From contig CALJRU010000047.1 in the NCBI GenBank assembly GCA_937976375.1, forward strand, positions 1 through 27,781: a DNA stretch of 27,781 nucleotides. Reading direction: 5' to 3'. This DNA comes from an uncultured Peptococcaceae bacterium. GTDB taxonomy: Bacteria; Bacillota; Peptococcia; Peptococcales; Peptococcaceae. Shown here piece after piece: positions 1 to 7,840 of the stretch. The notes beneath the pieces were generated by a model, which ran no database searches, was not told the DNA's origin, and worked only from the letters and a program-made list of their open reading frames with translations. The first letter of the stretch is position 1; every line of letters begins with the position of its first letter. Both the position numbers and the translations under genes were made by a program.

Positions 1-3
1 AGA

Positions 4-93
4 AAACCCTATTTTGGCAAAAATGCCAAAATAGGGTTTATCTACAGTCTGAAAGGAATACCGGAATGGTACAATCCATTCCGGTATTCCTTT
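4..93 (-). terminator. Two tandem long hairpins downstream of trxB
   Basis: Two perfect inverted repeats stand in tandem. The first has arms 4-19 and 24-39 (16 bp, AAAA loop). The second has arms 52-69 and 76-93 (18 bp, 6-base loop). Transcription leaving trxB meets the second first, followed by TTTC, then the first, followed by TTTTCT. On the plus strand they are followed by TTTATC and TTTTATT, so they could also stop a converging gene from outside the window. The U-tracts are short on both strands, which lowers confidence in termination, but the stems themselves are unmistakable. Confidence 0.7.
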
Positions 94-148
94 TATTCAC
101 TCATCTACGTGATAAAAACGTTTTTAATCCTAACTTTAGGAAATGAAA

Positions 149-1345
149 TTATAAGGTATCTGCGGTTACTTCGCGAGCAACTTCACCGTTTACCAATTCA
201 AGAATTTTAGCTGGTTGTTCTTCGCTAAGAGTAACATTGAACTTCTTAGCCAAGGTTTTCTTACGCATGAAGTCAACTTCAACAAACATATGAGAATTTG
301 TTTCAGCATTCTTTGCTTCAACAGCCTGAATAGCTTCCAAACTGCCATCATATTCCTGACTCCAGAAAGCAAGCAATACTGGCTTGTCAGAGCCAAGAAC
401 GCGAGTATTGAAGTCCTTCAATTCTTCAATGTAACGTTCTGCTGCAGTTGCCGCAATAGCACCATCTGCGCAAGAAGTAACAACCTGACGCAGATATTTT
501 TCACGAACATCACCAACCGCATAAACCCCTTCAAGGTTGGTTTCCATACGATCATTGGTTGGAATATAGCCACGTTCATCAAATGCAAGACCTGTTTCGG
601 TGAGGCCCTTTGTTTCTGGAACCTGACCAACAAAGAAAAATACCCCTTCGCAAGGAATATCCGTCAATTCACCAGTCTTAGAATTTTTAACTTGAAGACC
701 AGTTACTTCTTCATCACCAAGAATAGCATTTGGGGAAGAATTCCAAACGAATTTAAGTTTTGGATGTGCGAATGCTTTTTCAGCAGCAACCTTGTTGCAA
801 TCCAGAATACCTTCATCATGCAAAACAACGATGGTTACTTCACTGGCATACTTAGCAATGAACATACTTTCTTCAATGCCTTGGTCACCACTGCCAATAA
901 CACATACACGCTGATCCTGGAAGAATTCTGCATCACAAGTTGCGCAATATGCGACACCCATACCAGCGAGTTCCTTTTCACCTGGAATGCCCAAAATACG
1001 AGCACTAGTACCTGTTGCTAAAATAATAGCTGGTGCAGTATAAGTATTTTTACGAGTCTTAACGACCTTGGTTTCACCTTCAAGAACAACTTCTTTTGGG
1101 GTTTCTTTTACGATGGTGCAGCCAAATTTTTCAGCGTGCTGACGCATAGTATCGGTCAATTCTGGACCAGTCGTAGAAAGAAAACCTGGATAGTTTACGA
1201 TTTCTCTTGTGGTTTCAGCGCGACCGCCAATGGTTCCTTTTTCAATAATCAGTGTGTTTAAACGTGCGCGGCCACCATAAATACCAGCTGCGAGCCCAGC
1301 TGGGCCACCGCCCAGAATAATTAAGTCGTAATTCATTTCACTCAT
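149..1345 (-). CDS. trxB: Thioredoxin reductase-like flavoprotein with degenerate thioredoxin-like C-terminal domain
   Basis: The 398-residue protein has the low-molecular-weight thioredoxin reductase fold: FAD-binding GGGPAG at 12-17, redox pair C134-A-T-C137, second nucleotide-binding motif GSGDQG at 151-156, and the FAD-site YAVGDV near 275-280 followed by RQVVTS. Where NADPH-dependent enzymes carry HRRxxxR, this one has VVLHDEGILDCNK (173-185), with no arginine, so NADPH use is doubtful. It could instead resemble the ferredoxin-linked, pyridine-nucleotide-independent reductases known from clostridia. Residues about 318-398 add a thioredoxin-like domain in which the WCGPC region reads WSQEYDGS (328-335) without cysteines. 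The usual family length is about 310. The start is the ATG preceded by GGAGG; a longer frame starting TTG lies in that ribosome binding site. It is monocistronic. The flavoprotein disulfide reductase family is secure; the electron donor and partner are not. Confidence 0.88.
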   Translation of the reverse strand: MSEMNYDLIILGGGPAGLAAGIYGGRARLNTLIIEKGTIGGRAETTREIVNYPGFLSTTGPELTDTMRQHAEKFGCTIVKETPKEVVLEGETKVVKTRKNTYTAPAIILATGTSARILGIPGEKELAGMGVAYCATCDAEFFQDQRVCVIGSGDQGIEESMFIAKYASEVTIVVLHDEGILDCNKVAAEKAFAHPKLKFVWNSSPNAILGDEEVTGLQVKNSKTGELTDIPCEGVFFFVGQVPETKGLTETGLAFDERGYIPTNDRMETNLEGVYAVGDVREKYLRQVVTSCADGAIAATAAERYIEELKDFNTRVLGSDKPVLLAFWSQEYDGSLEAIQAVEAKNAETNSHMFVEVDFMRKKTLAKKFNVTLSEEQPAKILELVNGEVAREVTADTL

Positions 1346-1481
1346 TTTTTTAGCCTCCAAAAAACAATTCTTTTCTAAAAGACAAATTTATTGTAACAAT
1401 AACGACGTTTATGGAGTAGCCATTTTATGACTACTTTATAAAAATCCCTCCATCCTTTTCTCATTTTATCAACATCTAATA

Positions 1482-1514
1482 TAAAAAGCCGATACATCAA
1501 ACAATGTATCGGCT
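1482..1514 (-). terminator. Intrinsic terminator of the valS-tat unit
   Basis: Arms 1487-1497 and 1504-1514 form a perfect 11-bp stem with a 6-base loop. On the minus strand it is followed by TTTTTATAT. It sits 17 bases after the FeoA-like gene and closes the long unit that begins at the valS leader. Confidence 0.9.
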
Positions 1515-1531
1515 AAAATCAACCATTGTCC

Positions 1532-1747
1532 TTAAAGCGCCTGAACAACGATCTTATTTAATTGTTCCAATTCCAATTCAATTTGGGAATATCCAAACTG
1601 AACAATGCTTTGTAATGCTTTTTTTAGTATGACAACACTCATACCTTTATATGCGCCAATTTCATCGGAAAATGCTTTATCATCCACAGAAACAATTTCG
1701 TAGATCTCGCCTTCAGCGGCCTCATTTAGTCTAAAAAATTTACTCAT
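1532..1747 (-). CDS. Small FeoA-like (SH3-fold) domain protein
   Basis: This 71-residue protein resembles FeoA and the C-terminal SH3-like domain of DtxR-type regulators. It begins with a short LNEAAEGEIYEIVSVDD segment like the opening strand of FeoA, has YKGMSVVILKKA in place of the usual PGTxVEVLRR region, and ends in the strand ELEQLNKIVVQAL. No FeoB is nearby, so an iron-transport role cannot be assumed. The start is the inner ATG, seven bases after GGAG; the outer ATG lies inside that site. The gene overlaps the end of the PRC-barrel gene by eight bases (ATGAGTAA), so the two are probably translationally coupled. It is the last gene before the terminator. The fold assignment is moderate and the function unknown. 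Confidence 0.7.
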   Translation of the reverse strand: MSKFFRLNEAAEGEIYEIVSVDDKAFSDEIGAYKGMSVVILKKALQSIVQFGYSQIELELEQLNKIVVQAL

Positions 1748-2651
1748 TGCTTTCTCCATGTTTTATTGATACTGCAACGCGATAAAGCTCAGCGAGCTTA
1801 TCACTTTCAATAGCACGACTAACAGTATTTGCATCAATGGCGTGCCCAGGCACGATGATGACTTCTCCATGATTATCATAAATTGGGCTGGTAACAGTGA
1901 AGCCTTCCAAATCACGCAATACACTGATCACTTCTGATTCCATGCTTGCATATTTTGACGCTTTCGATTGCTCTGAAATGGTATCAATCACATTACGGAT
2001 TTCCTTACCAACTTTTTCCGTAAAACGATTGATATCACGATTGAGTTCTTCCGTATCAATTTGTTTGACACGTTCACCGACTTTTTGCCCAGCTTCAGAA
2101 AGTGTGGTCCCAACACGACGAATAAGCGAACGCATCATTTCTTCAGCATTTTCACCATTTTTATCGTCAACCTCTGACCGTTGATAAGCATTCTTATGCA
2201 GCCCATTTTCTGGAGCTGAAAAAATCAATGCCCCAGACCCAATCTTTTCAATATCAGAAATTGCAACACCGAACCATTCATCATTAGCACTAAGAACGAT
2301 TTCCTTCAACACCCCATTGCTCTGCGTCCATGCACAATCCTGAACACGGCCAAACAATTTGCCATTTGCATCCAAACAGGGTAAGCCAAGCAAACTTTTT
2401 GTATCACTTGAAAGATAGCTCTGAGCAGATGAAATAACGACCACCTGTTGATCAATATCTGTTACCTGAGAGAAACTGCAAAATGACATATGTTGCCCTG
2501 CTTCATCCTCTACGCGATAAGCAAATGCACTGACTCTCAATGGGTTTTCTTCAATTAAAATTCCGGAAATTGATCCAATCAGATCCCCTGATTCCAGATC
2601 TAATACATCTTTTCCCTCAAAGTCGGATGCATAAAGCACCTCTCTCATCAT
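1740..2651 (-). CDS. PRC-barrel domain protein
   Basis: About 303 residues. Residues about 1-75 form one PRC-barrel-like unit (LESGDLIGSISGILIE) and about 83-145 a second (LLGLPCLDANGKLFGRVQD). A central helical segment (about 160-225: MMRSLIRRVGTTLSEAGQKVG and following) looks amphipathic, similar to YtxH-like stress proteins, and a C-terminal segment (HGEVIIVPGHAIDANT) is a short beta-rich domain. There is no signal peptide or membrane span. PRC barrels occur in RimM, photosynthetic reaction centre H subunits and many uncharacterised proteins, so function is open. The chosen ATG has AGAGAGG eight bases upstream; a GTG at 2660 overlapping the tatC stop (GTGA) is the alternative. It lies between tatC and the FeoA-like gene. 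Confidence 0.78.
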   Translation of the reverse strand: MMREVLYASDFEGKDVLDLESGDLIGSISGILIEENPLRVSAFAYRVEDEAGQHMSFCSFSQVTDIDQQVVVISSAQSYLSSDTKSLLGLPCLDANGKLFGRVQDCAWTQSNGVLKEIVLSANDEWFGVAISDIEKIGSGALIFSAPENGLHKNAYQRSEVDDKNGENAEEMMRSLIRRVGTTLSEAGQKVGERVKQIDTEELNRDINRFTEKVGKEIRNVIDTISEQSKASKYASMESEVISVLRDLEGFTVTSPIYDNHGEVIIVPGHAIDANTVSRAIESDKLAELYRVAVSIKHGESNE

Positions 2652-2656
2652 ATCGA

Positions 2657-3412
2657 TCACCTCTCTGAATTTTGTTCTTGTGTCAGTTTTTTCATTCTCG
2701 TACGATAAACGCTACGTGATATAACGATACTAATTTCAAACAATACATACATTGGCAATGCTAGTAAAGCCTGACTGACAACATCAGGAGGACTGAATAC
2801 CCCTGCTGCAATAACAATCAAAAGAATAACCCAGCGTCTGTACTTTGTCATTGTATCAGGCGTCACTAAACCAAAACGTGTTAAAAAATACACAAGCAGT
2901 GGAATTTCGAATACAATTCCAAAAGGAATCAAAAATTTCCAAACAAAGCCTAGATAATTAGCCACTGTAATAAACGGATCAAAATCACCACTAAAATCAA
3001 ACAACAGGACTTTCAGTGAAAATTTTAAAACGACAAAATATGCGAAGGCGACGCCAGCAAGAAAAAGAACAATGAGCCAAAACAAAACGCCCAAAAACAT
3101 TTTCTTCTCATTTTTATACAATCCTGGCAAAACAAATTTTAAAATTTGCCAAAGCACAACCGGGCTGGCACATATGACACCTGCCAAAATCGAGATTTTC
3201 ATATATGCCATGAATGCCTCGGCAACACTTGTAAATTTTAATTCAATGCCATATTCCTTTACTGGTGCAATTACGAGATCCATGATTGGCTCTCGTAAAA
3301 GTGCGTAACACAATATGGAAGCCACCACTATCGCGATGAGAGACACGAAGAAAACACGTCGCAACGCTTTAAGATGCTCTGACAATGGCAATTCTTTCTG
3401 TTGTTCTGACAT
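2657..3412 (-). CDS. tatC: Twin-arginine translocase subunit TatC
   Basis: TatC is the multi-span membrane receptor of the Tat system that exports folded proteins with twin-arginine signals. This 251-residue protein starts with the family's SEHLKALRR N-terminal segment (compare HLxELRxR) and has six hydrophobic spans: about 17-38, 70-92, 106-130, 155-178, 192-210 and 213-233. The loop FTSVAEAFMAYMKI is the conserved region before the second span, and EIPLLVYFLTRFGLV is the family signature in the fourth. AGGAGG lies just upstream of the ATG. It follows tatB by 14 bases. Length and topology are normal. Confidence 0.96.
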   Translation of the reverse strand: MSEQQKELPLSEHLKALRRVFFVSLIAIVVASILCYALLREPIMDLVIAPVKEYGIELKFTSVAEAFMAYMKISILAGVICASPVVLWQILKFVLPGLYKNEKKMFLGVLFWLIVLFLAGVAFAYFVVLKFSLKVLLFDFSGDFDPFITVANYLGFVWKFLIPFGIVFEIPLLVYFLTRFGLVTPDTMTKYRRWVILLIVIAAGVFSPPDVVSQALLALPMYVLFEISIVISRSVYRTRMKKLTQEQNSER

Positions 3413-3426
3413 GTTTTCCTTTCCTC

Positions 3427-3723
3427 CTATGCTTTCGGATCATTTTTCTTTTTACCAAGATCTAAGTCTTTTTGAAGATCTTTTAATTCACTTTTAAACT
3501 GCATTTCCTTTTCTTTGGCTTTTTCGGAAACCTCTGAGAATCCTGTTTCCTTTTTTATAGCATCCATTTCGTCTTTGATATTAAGATTTGAATCTGATAG
3601 TGCTTTTTTGAAACTGTTCAAAGTTTTCCCAAGTGTTCGTCCTGCATCCGGCAACTTATCCGGTCCCAGCACAAGAAAGGCAACCAAAATGATGACAACA
3701 ATCTCACCAAAACTTAATCCCAT
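3427..3723 (-). CDS. tatB: Sec-independent translocase subunit TatB-like
   Basis: A 98-residue TatA/B-family protein. It has one N-terminal span (GEIVVIILVAFLVLG), then LGPDKLPDAGRTLGK, the hinge and amphipathic helix, and a long charged tail (about 40-98) rich in Lys, Glu and Asp. The LGPDKLP hinge is closer to TatB (LGPxRLP) than to TatA (FGxxKLP), and the tail is longer than that of the neighbouring TatA, so TatB-like is preferred. A second TatA paralogue is the alternative, since many Gram-positive Tat systems lack true TatB. AGAAGGG precedes the ATG. It sits 15 bases after tatA and directly before tatC. Confidence 0.85.
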   Translation of the reverse strand: MGLSFGEIVVIILVAFLVLGPDKLPDAGRTLGKTLNSFKKALSDSNLNIKDEMDAIKKETGFSEVSEKAKEKEMQFKSELKDLQKDLDLGKKKNDPKA

Positions 3724-3738
3724 GATTCAACCCTTCTC

Positions 3739-3942
3739 TTATTTTTCATCAGTGTGATCTACGGAGTCCACTTTCTTACTACTCGTTTCTGCATCCATTT
3801 CATCATCTTTATGTAGTTCTTCTTTAAATTCACGCACTGATTTACCTGCAGACTTACCCAGTCCTGCCAAGCGTGATGAGCCAAACAAGACTACAACCAC
3901 TACCAATATTATAAGGATTTCTCCCATACTAAGTCCAAACAT
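3739..3942 (-). CDS. tatA: Sec-independent translocase subunit TatA
   Basis: A 67-residue TatA, the small subunit that oligomerises to form the Tat pore. It shows MGEILIILVVVVVLFGSSRL: a single N-terminal span followed by the FG hinge, then the amphipathic helix (LGKSAGKSVREFKEELH) and a short acidic tail. GAGGTG lies upstream of the ATG. Only 28 bases separate it from the end of valS, with no visible terminator or promoter, so it is probably transcribed with valS from the T-box-controlled promoter. Length and motifs are normal. Confidence 0.93.
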   Translation of the reverse strand: MFGLSMGEILIILVVVVVLFGSSRLAGLGKSAGKSVREFKEELHKDDEMDAETSSKKVDSVDHTDEK

Positions 3943-3970
3943 AGGAACACCTCACTTTTAAAGATAATTG

Positions 3971-6637
3971 TTACTTATCCAAACTCGTCAGAAATTCATG
4001 ACGTTTTTGAACAGTTTCAAGATCAAGCTTATAGTTGACAACTTTTTCTTTTTCGGCTTCAACTACAGCTGCTGGAGCTTTACCAACAAACCCAGGATTA
4101 GCCAGTTTTTTCTCAGCGCGCGCCACTTCACTATTAAGTCGTGCGATCTCTTTATCAAGACGTGCCAATTCATCTGCAATATCAAGAACGCCTTTCAGAG
4201 GAAGAATCACTTCAGCGCCATGAACAACCGTACTAACCGATTGTTTTTCAGCTTCTGATACATCATTTAAGATTGCAATATTATCAGCATAAGCCAATGT
4301 CTTTAACTGAACATCATAATTTTCAATAACCATTTTTTGAGCATCATCATGGCAATGAATCTGCAAAGCTGATTTTTTCCCAGTTGGGATACCCATATCA
4401 TGACGCATCGAACGAATGCCTTTTACAAGATCCATCAAGAATACCATTTTATCATAAGAATCTTGATAGTGAATGTTCGCTGTGTTTTCAGGCCAATTTG
4501 CAATAATGATGGATTCACCCTCATGTGGCAGATGCTGCCAAATTTCTTCAGTAATAAACGGCATAATTGGATGCAGCAACACACACGTTTCACGCAGTAC
4601 CCACGCTGCAGTTTCTTGTGCCTCTTTCTTGCTTTCTTCGGTGATTCGGCCATAAAGACGAGGCTTGATTAATTCAATATACCAGTCGCAGAATTCGTTC
4701 CAAATAAAATCTTTGATGGTTTTGGCAGCTTCACCATAATCATAACGATCCAATTCAACGCTCATTTTATCAGCAATCTCATAAAAACGAGTGAGAATCC
4801 ATTGGTCGATAACATCATTGGTAACAGGAGGCTGTGCACCCAGTTTTCCGTCAAAGCCTTCCAGGTTCATCAAAACAAAGCGTGCTGCATTCCAAAGTTT
4901 ATTTGTAAAGTTTCGAGAGGCTTCAATTTTTTCCGCGCGATAACGTACATCATTACCAGGTGTTACGCCAGTAATCAATGTCATACGCAAAGCGTCTGCA
5001 CCAAACTTTTCAATTTCTTCCAACGGATCAATACCATTTCCCTTGGACTTACTCATTTTCTGTCCGTGCTGATCAAGCACCAATCCATGAATCAAAACGT
5101 CCTTAAATGGACGCTGATTTGTCATTTTGAAAGCATCAAAGATCATGCGAGCAACCCAGAAAAAGATGATATCACGCCCAGTAACCAGCACATCGGTTGG
5201 ATAAAATCTTGCAAGATCCTTTGCATCCAAGTCAGGCCAGCCCATAACTTCAAATGGCCAAAGTCCAGAACTAAACCACGTATCCAAAACATCTGGATCC
5301 TGTTCTAAATGCTTGGAACCACATTTTGGACATACTGTTGGATCTTCACGTGTGCAAATCACTTCACCACAATCCTGGCAATACCAGACTGGAATGCGAT
5401 GTCCCCACCAAAGCTGGCGAGAAATGCACCAATCTCTGATATTTTCCAGCCAACTAATATAAATTTTTTCAAAACGTTCAGGAACAAAACGAATGTCGCC
5501 ATTTTTAACAGCTTCCAGAGCTGGTTTTGCCAATGGTTCCATACGTACAAACCATTGCTTGCTGACGCGTGGTTCGATAGCCGTATGACAACGATAGCAG
5601 TGACCCACTGCATTCGTATAGTCTTCCTCATGATCAAAGTACTCGGTACCTTTAAGATCTTCGATAACCTGTTTACGACATTCGAAACGATCCATGCCGT
5701 TATACTTACCGGCATTTTCATTCATTTTGCCATATTGATCGATAACAACAACATGTGGTAGATTGTGACGCTGCCCCATTTCAAAGTCGTTAACATCATG
5801 TGAAGGCGTAATTTTTACACAACCTGTACCAAATTCACGTTCAACATATTCATCCGCAATGACAGGAATTGCCTTATTAACGATAGGAAGGATAACATTC
5901 TTCCCTATAAAATCTTTAAAACGCTCGTCTTCAGGATGAACTGCAACCGCTGTATCACCAAACATAGTTTCAGGACGTGTGGTTGCTATCGTCAACTTGC
6001 CAGTACCATCTTCGAGCGGATAATTCAAATAATAAAGCTTGCCCTGATTTTCTTCGTGCTCAACTTCAATATCTGAAATGGTAGTCTGGCAATGTGGGCA
6101 CCAGTTTACAATATAGTTGCCCTGATAAATCAGTCCCTGTTCATACAAAGAAACAAATGCTTCACGAACAGCTTTACTGCAGCCTTCGTCCATCGTAAAG
6201 CGCTCGCGCTCCCAATCACAGGATGCGCCCAGTTTTCTAATCTGCTGAGTGATGGTGTTGCCATACTGTTTTTTCCAATCCCAGCAATGTTCAATAAAAG
6301 CTTCACGCCCAATCGCTTCGCGTTCAATGCCTTTGTCACGAAGCATATTTTCAACCTTGGCTTGAGTAGCAATCCCAGCATGGTCAGTGCCAGGAACCCA
6401 AAGAGTATTATAGCCTTTTAAGCGTTTATAACGCACCAAAATATCCTGCATGGTTTCATCCATTGCATGGCCCATATGCAGTTTGCCAGTAACATTTGGT
6501 GGTGGGATAACAATAGAAAACGATGGCTTCGTATCATCGTCAGTTGGTGCAAATAAATGATTCTTTTCCCAGAATTCATACCAACGGTTTTCTACCTTGG
6601 ATGAATCATAATTTTTTTCCAGATTTTCAATAGACAT
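3971..6637 (-). CDS. valS: Valine--tRNA ligase
   Basis: Charges tRNA-Val with valine in the cytoplasm. The 888-residue class I synthetase has its HIGH motif as HMGH (residues 54-57, after PPPNVTGKL) and KMSKS near residue 525. The editing domain lies between them (TTRPETMFGDTAV), and a cysteine cluster CQDCGEV...CPKCGSKH near residue 425 fits the zinc-ribbon insertion seen in some ValRS. The C-terminal coiled coil (ADELARLDKEIARLNSEVARAEKKL) is typical. The start is the ATG after GGAGGAG; an upstream TTG lies within that site. Expression is under a T-box leader. tatA follows after 28 bases. Confidence 0.98.
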   Translation of the reverse strand: MSIENLEKNYDSSKVENRWYEFWEKNHLFAPTDDDTKPSFSIVIPPPNVTGKLHMGHAMDETMQDILVRYKRLKGYNTLWVPGTDHAGIATQAKVENMLRDKGIEREAIGREAFIEHCWDWKKQYGNTITQQIRKLGASCDWERERFTMDEGCSKAVREAFVSLYEQGLIYQGNYIVNWCPHCQTTISDIEVEHEENQGKLYYLNYPLEDGTGKLTIATTRPETMFGDTAVAVHPEDERFKDFIGKNVILPIVNKAIPVIADEYVEREFGTGCVKITPSHDVNDFEMGQRHNLPHVVVIDQYGKMNENAGKYNGMDRFECRKQVIEDLKGTEYFDHEEDYTNAVGHCYRCHTAIEPRVSKQWFVRMEPLAKPALEAVKNGDIRFVPERFEKIYISWLENIRDWCISRQLWWGHRIPVWYCQDCGEVICTREDPTVCPKCGSKHLEQDPDVLDTWFSSGLWPFEVMGWPDLDAKDLARFYPTDVLVTGRDIIFFWVARMIFDAFKMTNQRPFKDVLIHGLVLDQHGQKMSKSKGNGIDPLEEIEKFGADALRMTLITGVTPGNDVRYRAEKIEASRNFTNKLWNAARFVLMNLEGFDGKLGAQPPVTNDVIDQWILTRFYEIADKMSVELDRYDYGEAAKTIKDFIWNEFCDWYIELIKPRLYGRITEESKKEAQETAAWVLRETCVLLHPIMPFITEEIWQHLPHEGESIIIANWPENTANIHYQDSYDKMVFLMDLVKGIRSMRHDMGIPTGKKSALQIHCHDDAQKMVIENYDVQLKTLAYADNIAILNDVSEAEKQSVSTVVHGAEVILPLKGVLDIADELARLDKEIARLNSEVARAEKKLANPGFVGKAPAAVVEAEKEKVVNYKLDLETVQKRHEFLTSLDK

Positions 6638-6650
6638 GTACTTCTCCTCC

Positions 6651-6684
6651 AAAAAATAAAAAGCCGCCCCAATAAAAGGACGAC
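6651..6684 (-). terminator. T-box-controlled intrinsic terminator of valS
   Basis: Arms 6678-6684 and 6663-6669 form a 7-bp stem (with two G-U pairs in RNA) followed by TTTTTATTTTTT. It lies just after the T-box sequence and immediately before the valS ribosome binding site, as expected for the terminator that uncharged tRNA prevents from forming. Confidence 0.9.
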
Positions 6685-6863
6685 ATGGATCGCGGTACCA
6701 CCTTTTTTTAGCCCGAAGGCCCTCATGATTTTCTAACGGTTATCAACCGGGGTTTCCCCACCTCAAAAGCAACCTTCAGACTTTTTAACTAATGATACTT
6801 TCAGCCACGGTATCACTCTCTGTATAGCGCCAAAGCCTTACTCCTCTTTATCATCGGCTCTAT
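6651..6863 (-). promoter_or_regulatory. T-box leader (valine-specific) upstream of valS
   Basis: The leader RNA contains the exact T-box element AAGGTGGTACCGCG (TGGTACCGCG at 6691-6700), which binds the 3' end of uncharged tRNA. The 5' part has GAGGAGTAAG (AGUA motif) and CAGAGAGTGATACC (distal-loop AGAGAG motif), both hallmarks of Stem I. A GTT valine codon at 6771-6773 in GAAGGTTGC is the likely specifier; a nearby GTC in AAAGTCTG is an alternative. The UGGU of the T-box would pair with a tRNA ending ACCA. Position upstream of valS confirms valine. Uncharged tRNA-Val should favour antitermination and raise expression of valS and whatever is co-transcribed. Confidence 0.94.
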
Positions 6864-6869
6864 TTGTAC

Positions 6870-6899
6870 ATGATACCAAAGCATCTGGCGCACAGTCAA
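6870..6899 (-). promoter_or_regulatory. Promoter of the valS T-box transcript
   Basis: TTGACT (6894-6899) and TATCAT (6870-6875) with an 18-base spacer match the housekeeping sigma consensus with one mismatch in each box. The predicted start is near 6863, just before the T-box leader and downstream of the secF terminator. Confidence 0.75.
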
Positions 6900-6923
6900 T
6901 ATCTCACCGCTGGAAAACTGTTC

Positions 6924-6963
6924 AAAAAAAGCAACAAATCTGCGCAATACCCAGATTTGTTGC
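6924..6963 (-). terminator. Intrinsic terminator of secD-secF
   Basis: Perfect 12-bp stem with arms 6931-6942 and 6952-6963 and a 9-base loop, followed on the minus strand by seven T (6924-6930). It starts 13 bases after the secF stop. Confidence 0.93.
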
Positions 6964-6976
6964 TTTACACTCCATT

Positions 6977-7840
6977 TTAGAAACGTTTCTTTTTGCTCTT
7001 CATGGACATATCATACCATAGAGGAGATGCCACAAAGATTGATGAATAAGTACCACTGACGATACCAATAATCAGCGCAAGCACAAAAACTTTTGTCGTC
7101 TCTCCACCAAAAAAGAACACGCAAAGAATTGGAATCAATGTTGTAAGAGAAGTGAACAATGAACGCCGTAATGTTGACTGAATAGCATTATTAACAGTCA
7201 TTGCCAAATTATCACGCTTTACACTTCCCAAGCGTTCACGGATACGGTCAAAAACGACAATGGTATCATTGATAGAATACCCAAAGATGGTCAAAATGGC
7301 TGCAACGAAGTTAGAATTCACTTCAAGCTGAAAGATGGAAAAAATACTAACCGTCACTAATATATCATGGAACAACGCAATATTGCCCGCCAGAGCGAAA
7401 CGCCATTGAAAGCGAATGGTAATATAAACAACCATTAATACCACGGCAACAATTAATGCCAAGATACCAGATAACAGTATTTCCTGACCAATGGAAGGAC
7501 CTTCTGCATTAGTCGACAATACCTCAAAAGAACCAGATGCATCTTTTAATTGCTGTTCAAATTCATCCTGAGCAGTTTGATCCATGAACTCCGTTTTAAT
7601 TTGGAAAGCGCCATTGTCCATCTGCTGAATCTGAGCACCATCGTAACCCATGGTACCCAATTCATCACGAAGATCAGAGATCTCTTTATTATCTTCGAAT
7701 TGAACTTGGAAGACCGTACCTCCTGTAAAATCAATCCCAAAATTCAATCCCTGCACGAATAGCGATACAATCCCAGCAATAATAATGATGCAGGAAAGAG
7801 CATAGGCAAATTTTCGTTTTCCTATAAAGTCAAAATTCAT
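6977..7840 (-). CDS. secF: Protein translocase subunit SecF
   Basis: SecF pairs with SecD to use the proton-motive force to drive late steps of Sec-dependent export. The 287-residue protein has an N-terminal span (about 12-30), GLNFGIDFTGGTVFQV (the conserved FxGG motif), a periplasmic domain (about 42-115) and five C-terminal spans, with the signature GYSINDTIVVFDRIRE and the following loop. Its ATG overlaps the secD stop by four bases (ATGA), so they are coupled. The upstream GGAGGGG lies inside the end of secD. SecD and SecF are separate here, unlike the fused SecDF of bacilli. Confidence 0.97.
   Translation of the reverse strand: MNFDFIGKRKFAYALSCIIIIAGIVSLFVQGLNFGIDFTGGTVFQVQFEDNKEISDLRDELGTMGYDGAQIQQMDNGAFQIKTEFMDQTAQDEFEQQLKDASGSFEVLSTNAEGPSIGQEILLSGILALIVAVVLMVVYITIRFQWRFALAGNIALFHDILVTVSIFSIFQLEVNSNFVAAILTIFGYSINDTIVVFDRIRERLGSVKRDNLAMTVNNAIQSTLRRSLFTSLTTLIPILCVFFFGGETTKVFVLALIIGIVSGTYSSIFVASPLWYDMSMKSKKKRF

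Noticed and set aside
215..1021. 268-residue plus-strand frame
   Set aside because: It is the reverse strand of trxB, rich in Phe, Cys, Asn and Thr with no family motifs and no ribosome binding site.
4802..5761. Two plus-strand frames of 168 and 150 residues
   Set aside because: Both lie opposite valS, whose motifs are continuous on the minus strand; their composition is that of antisense translation.
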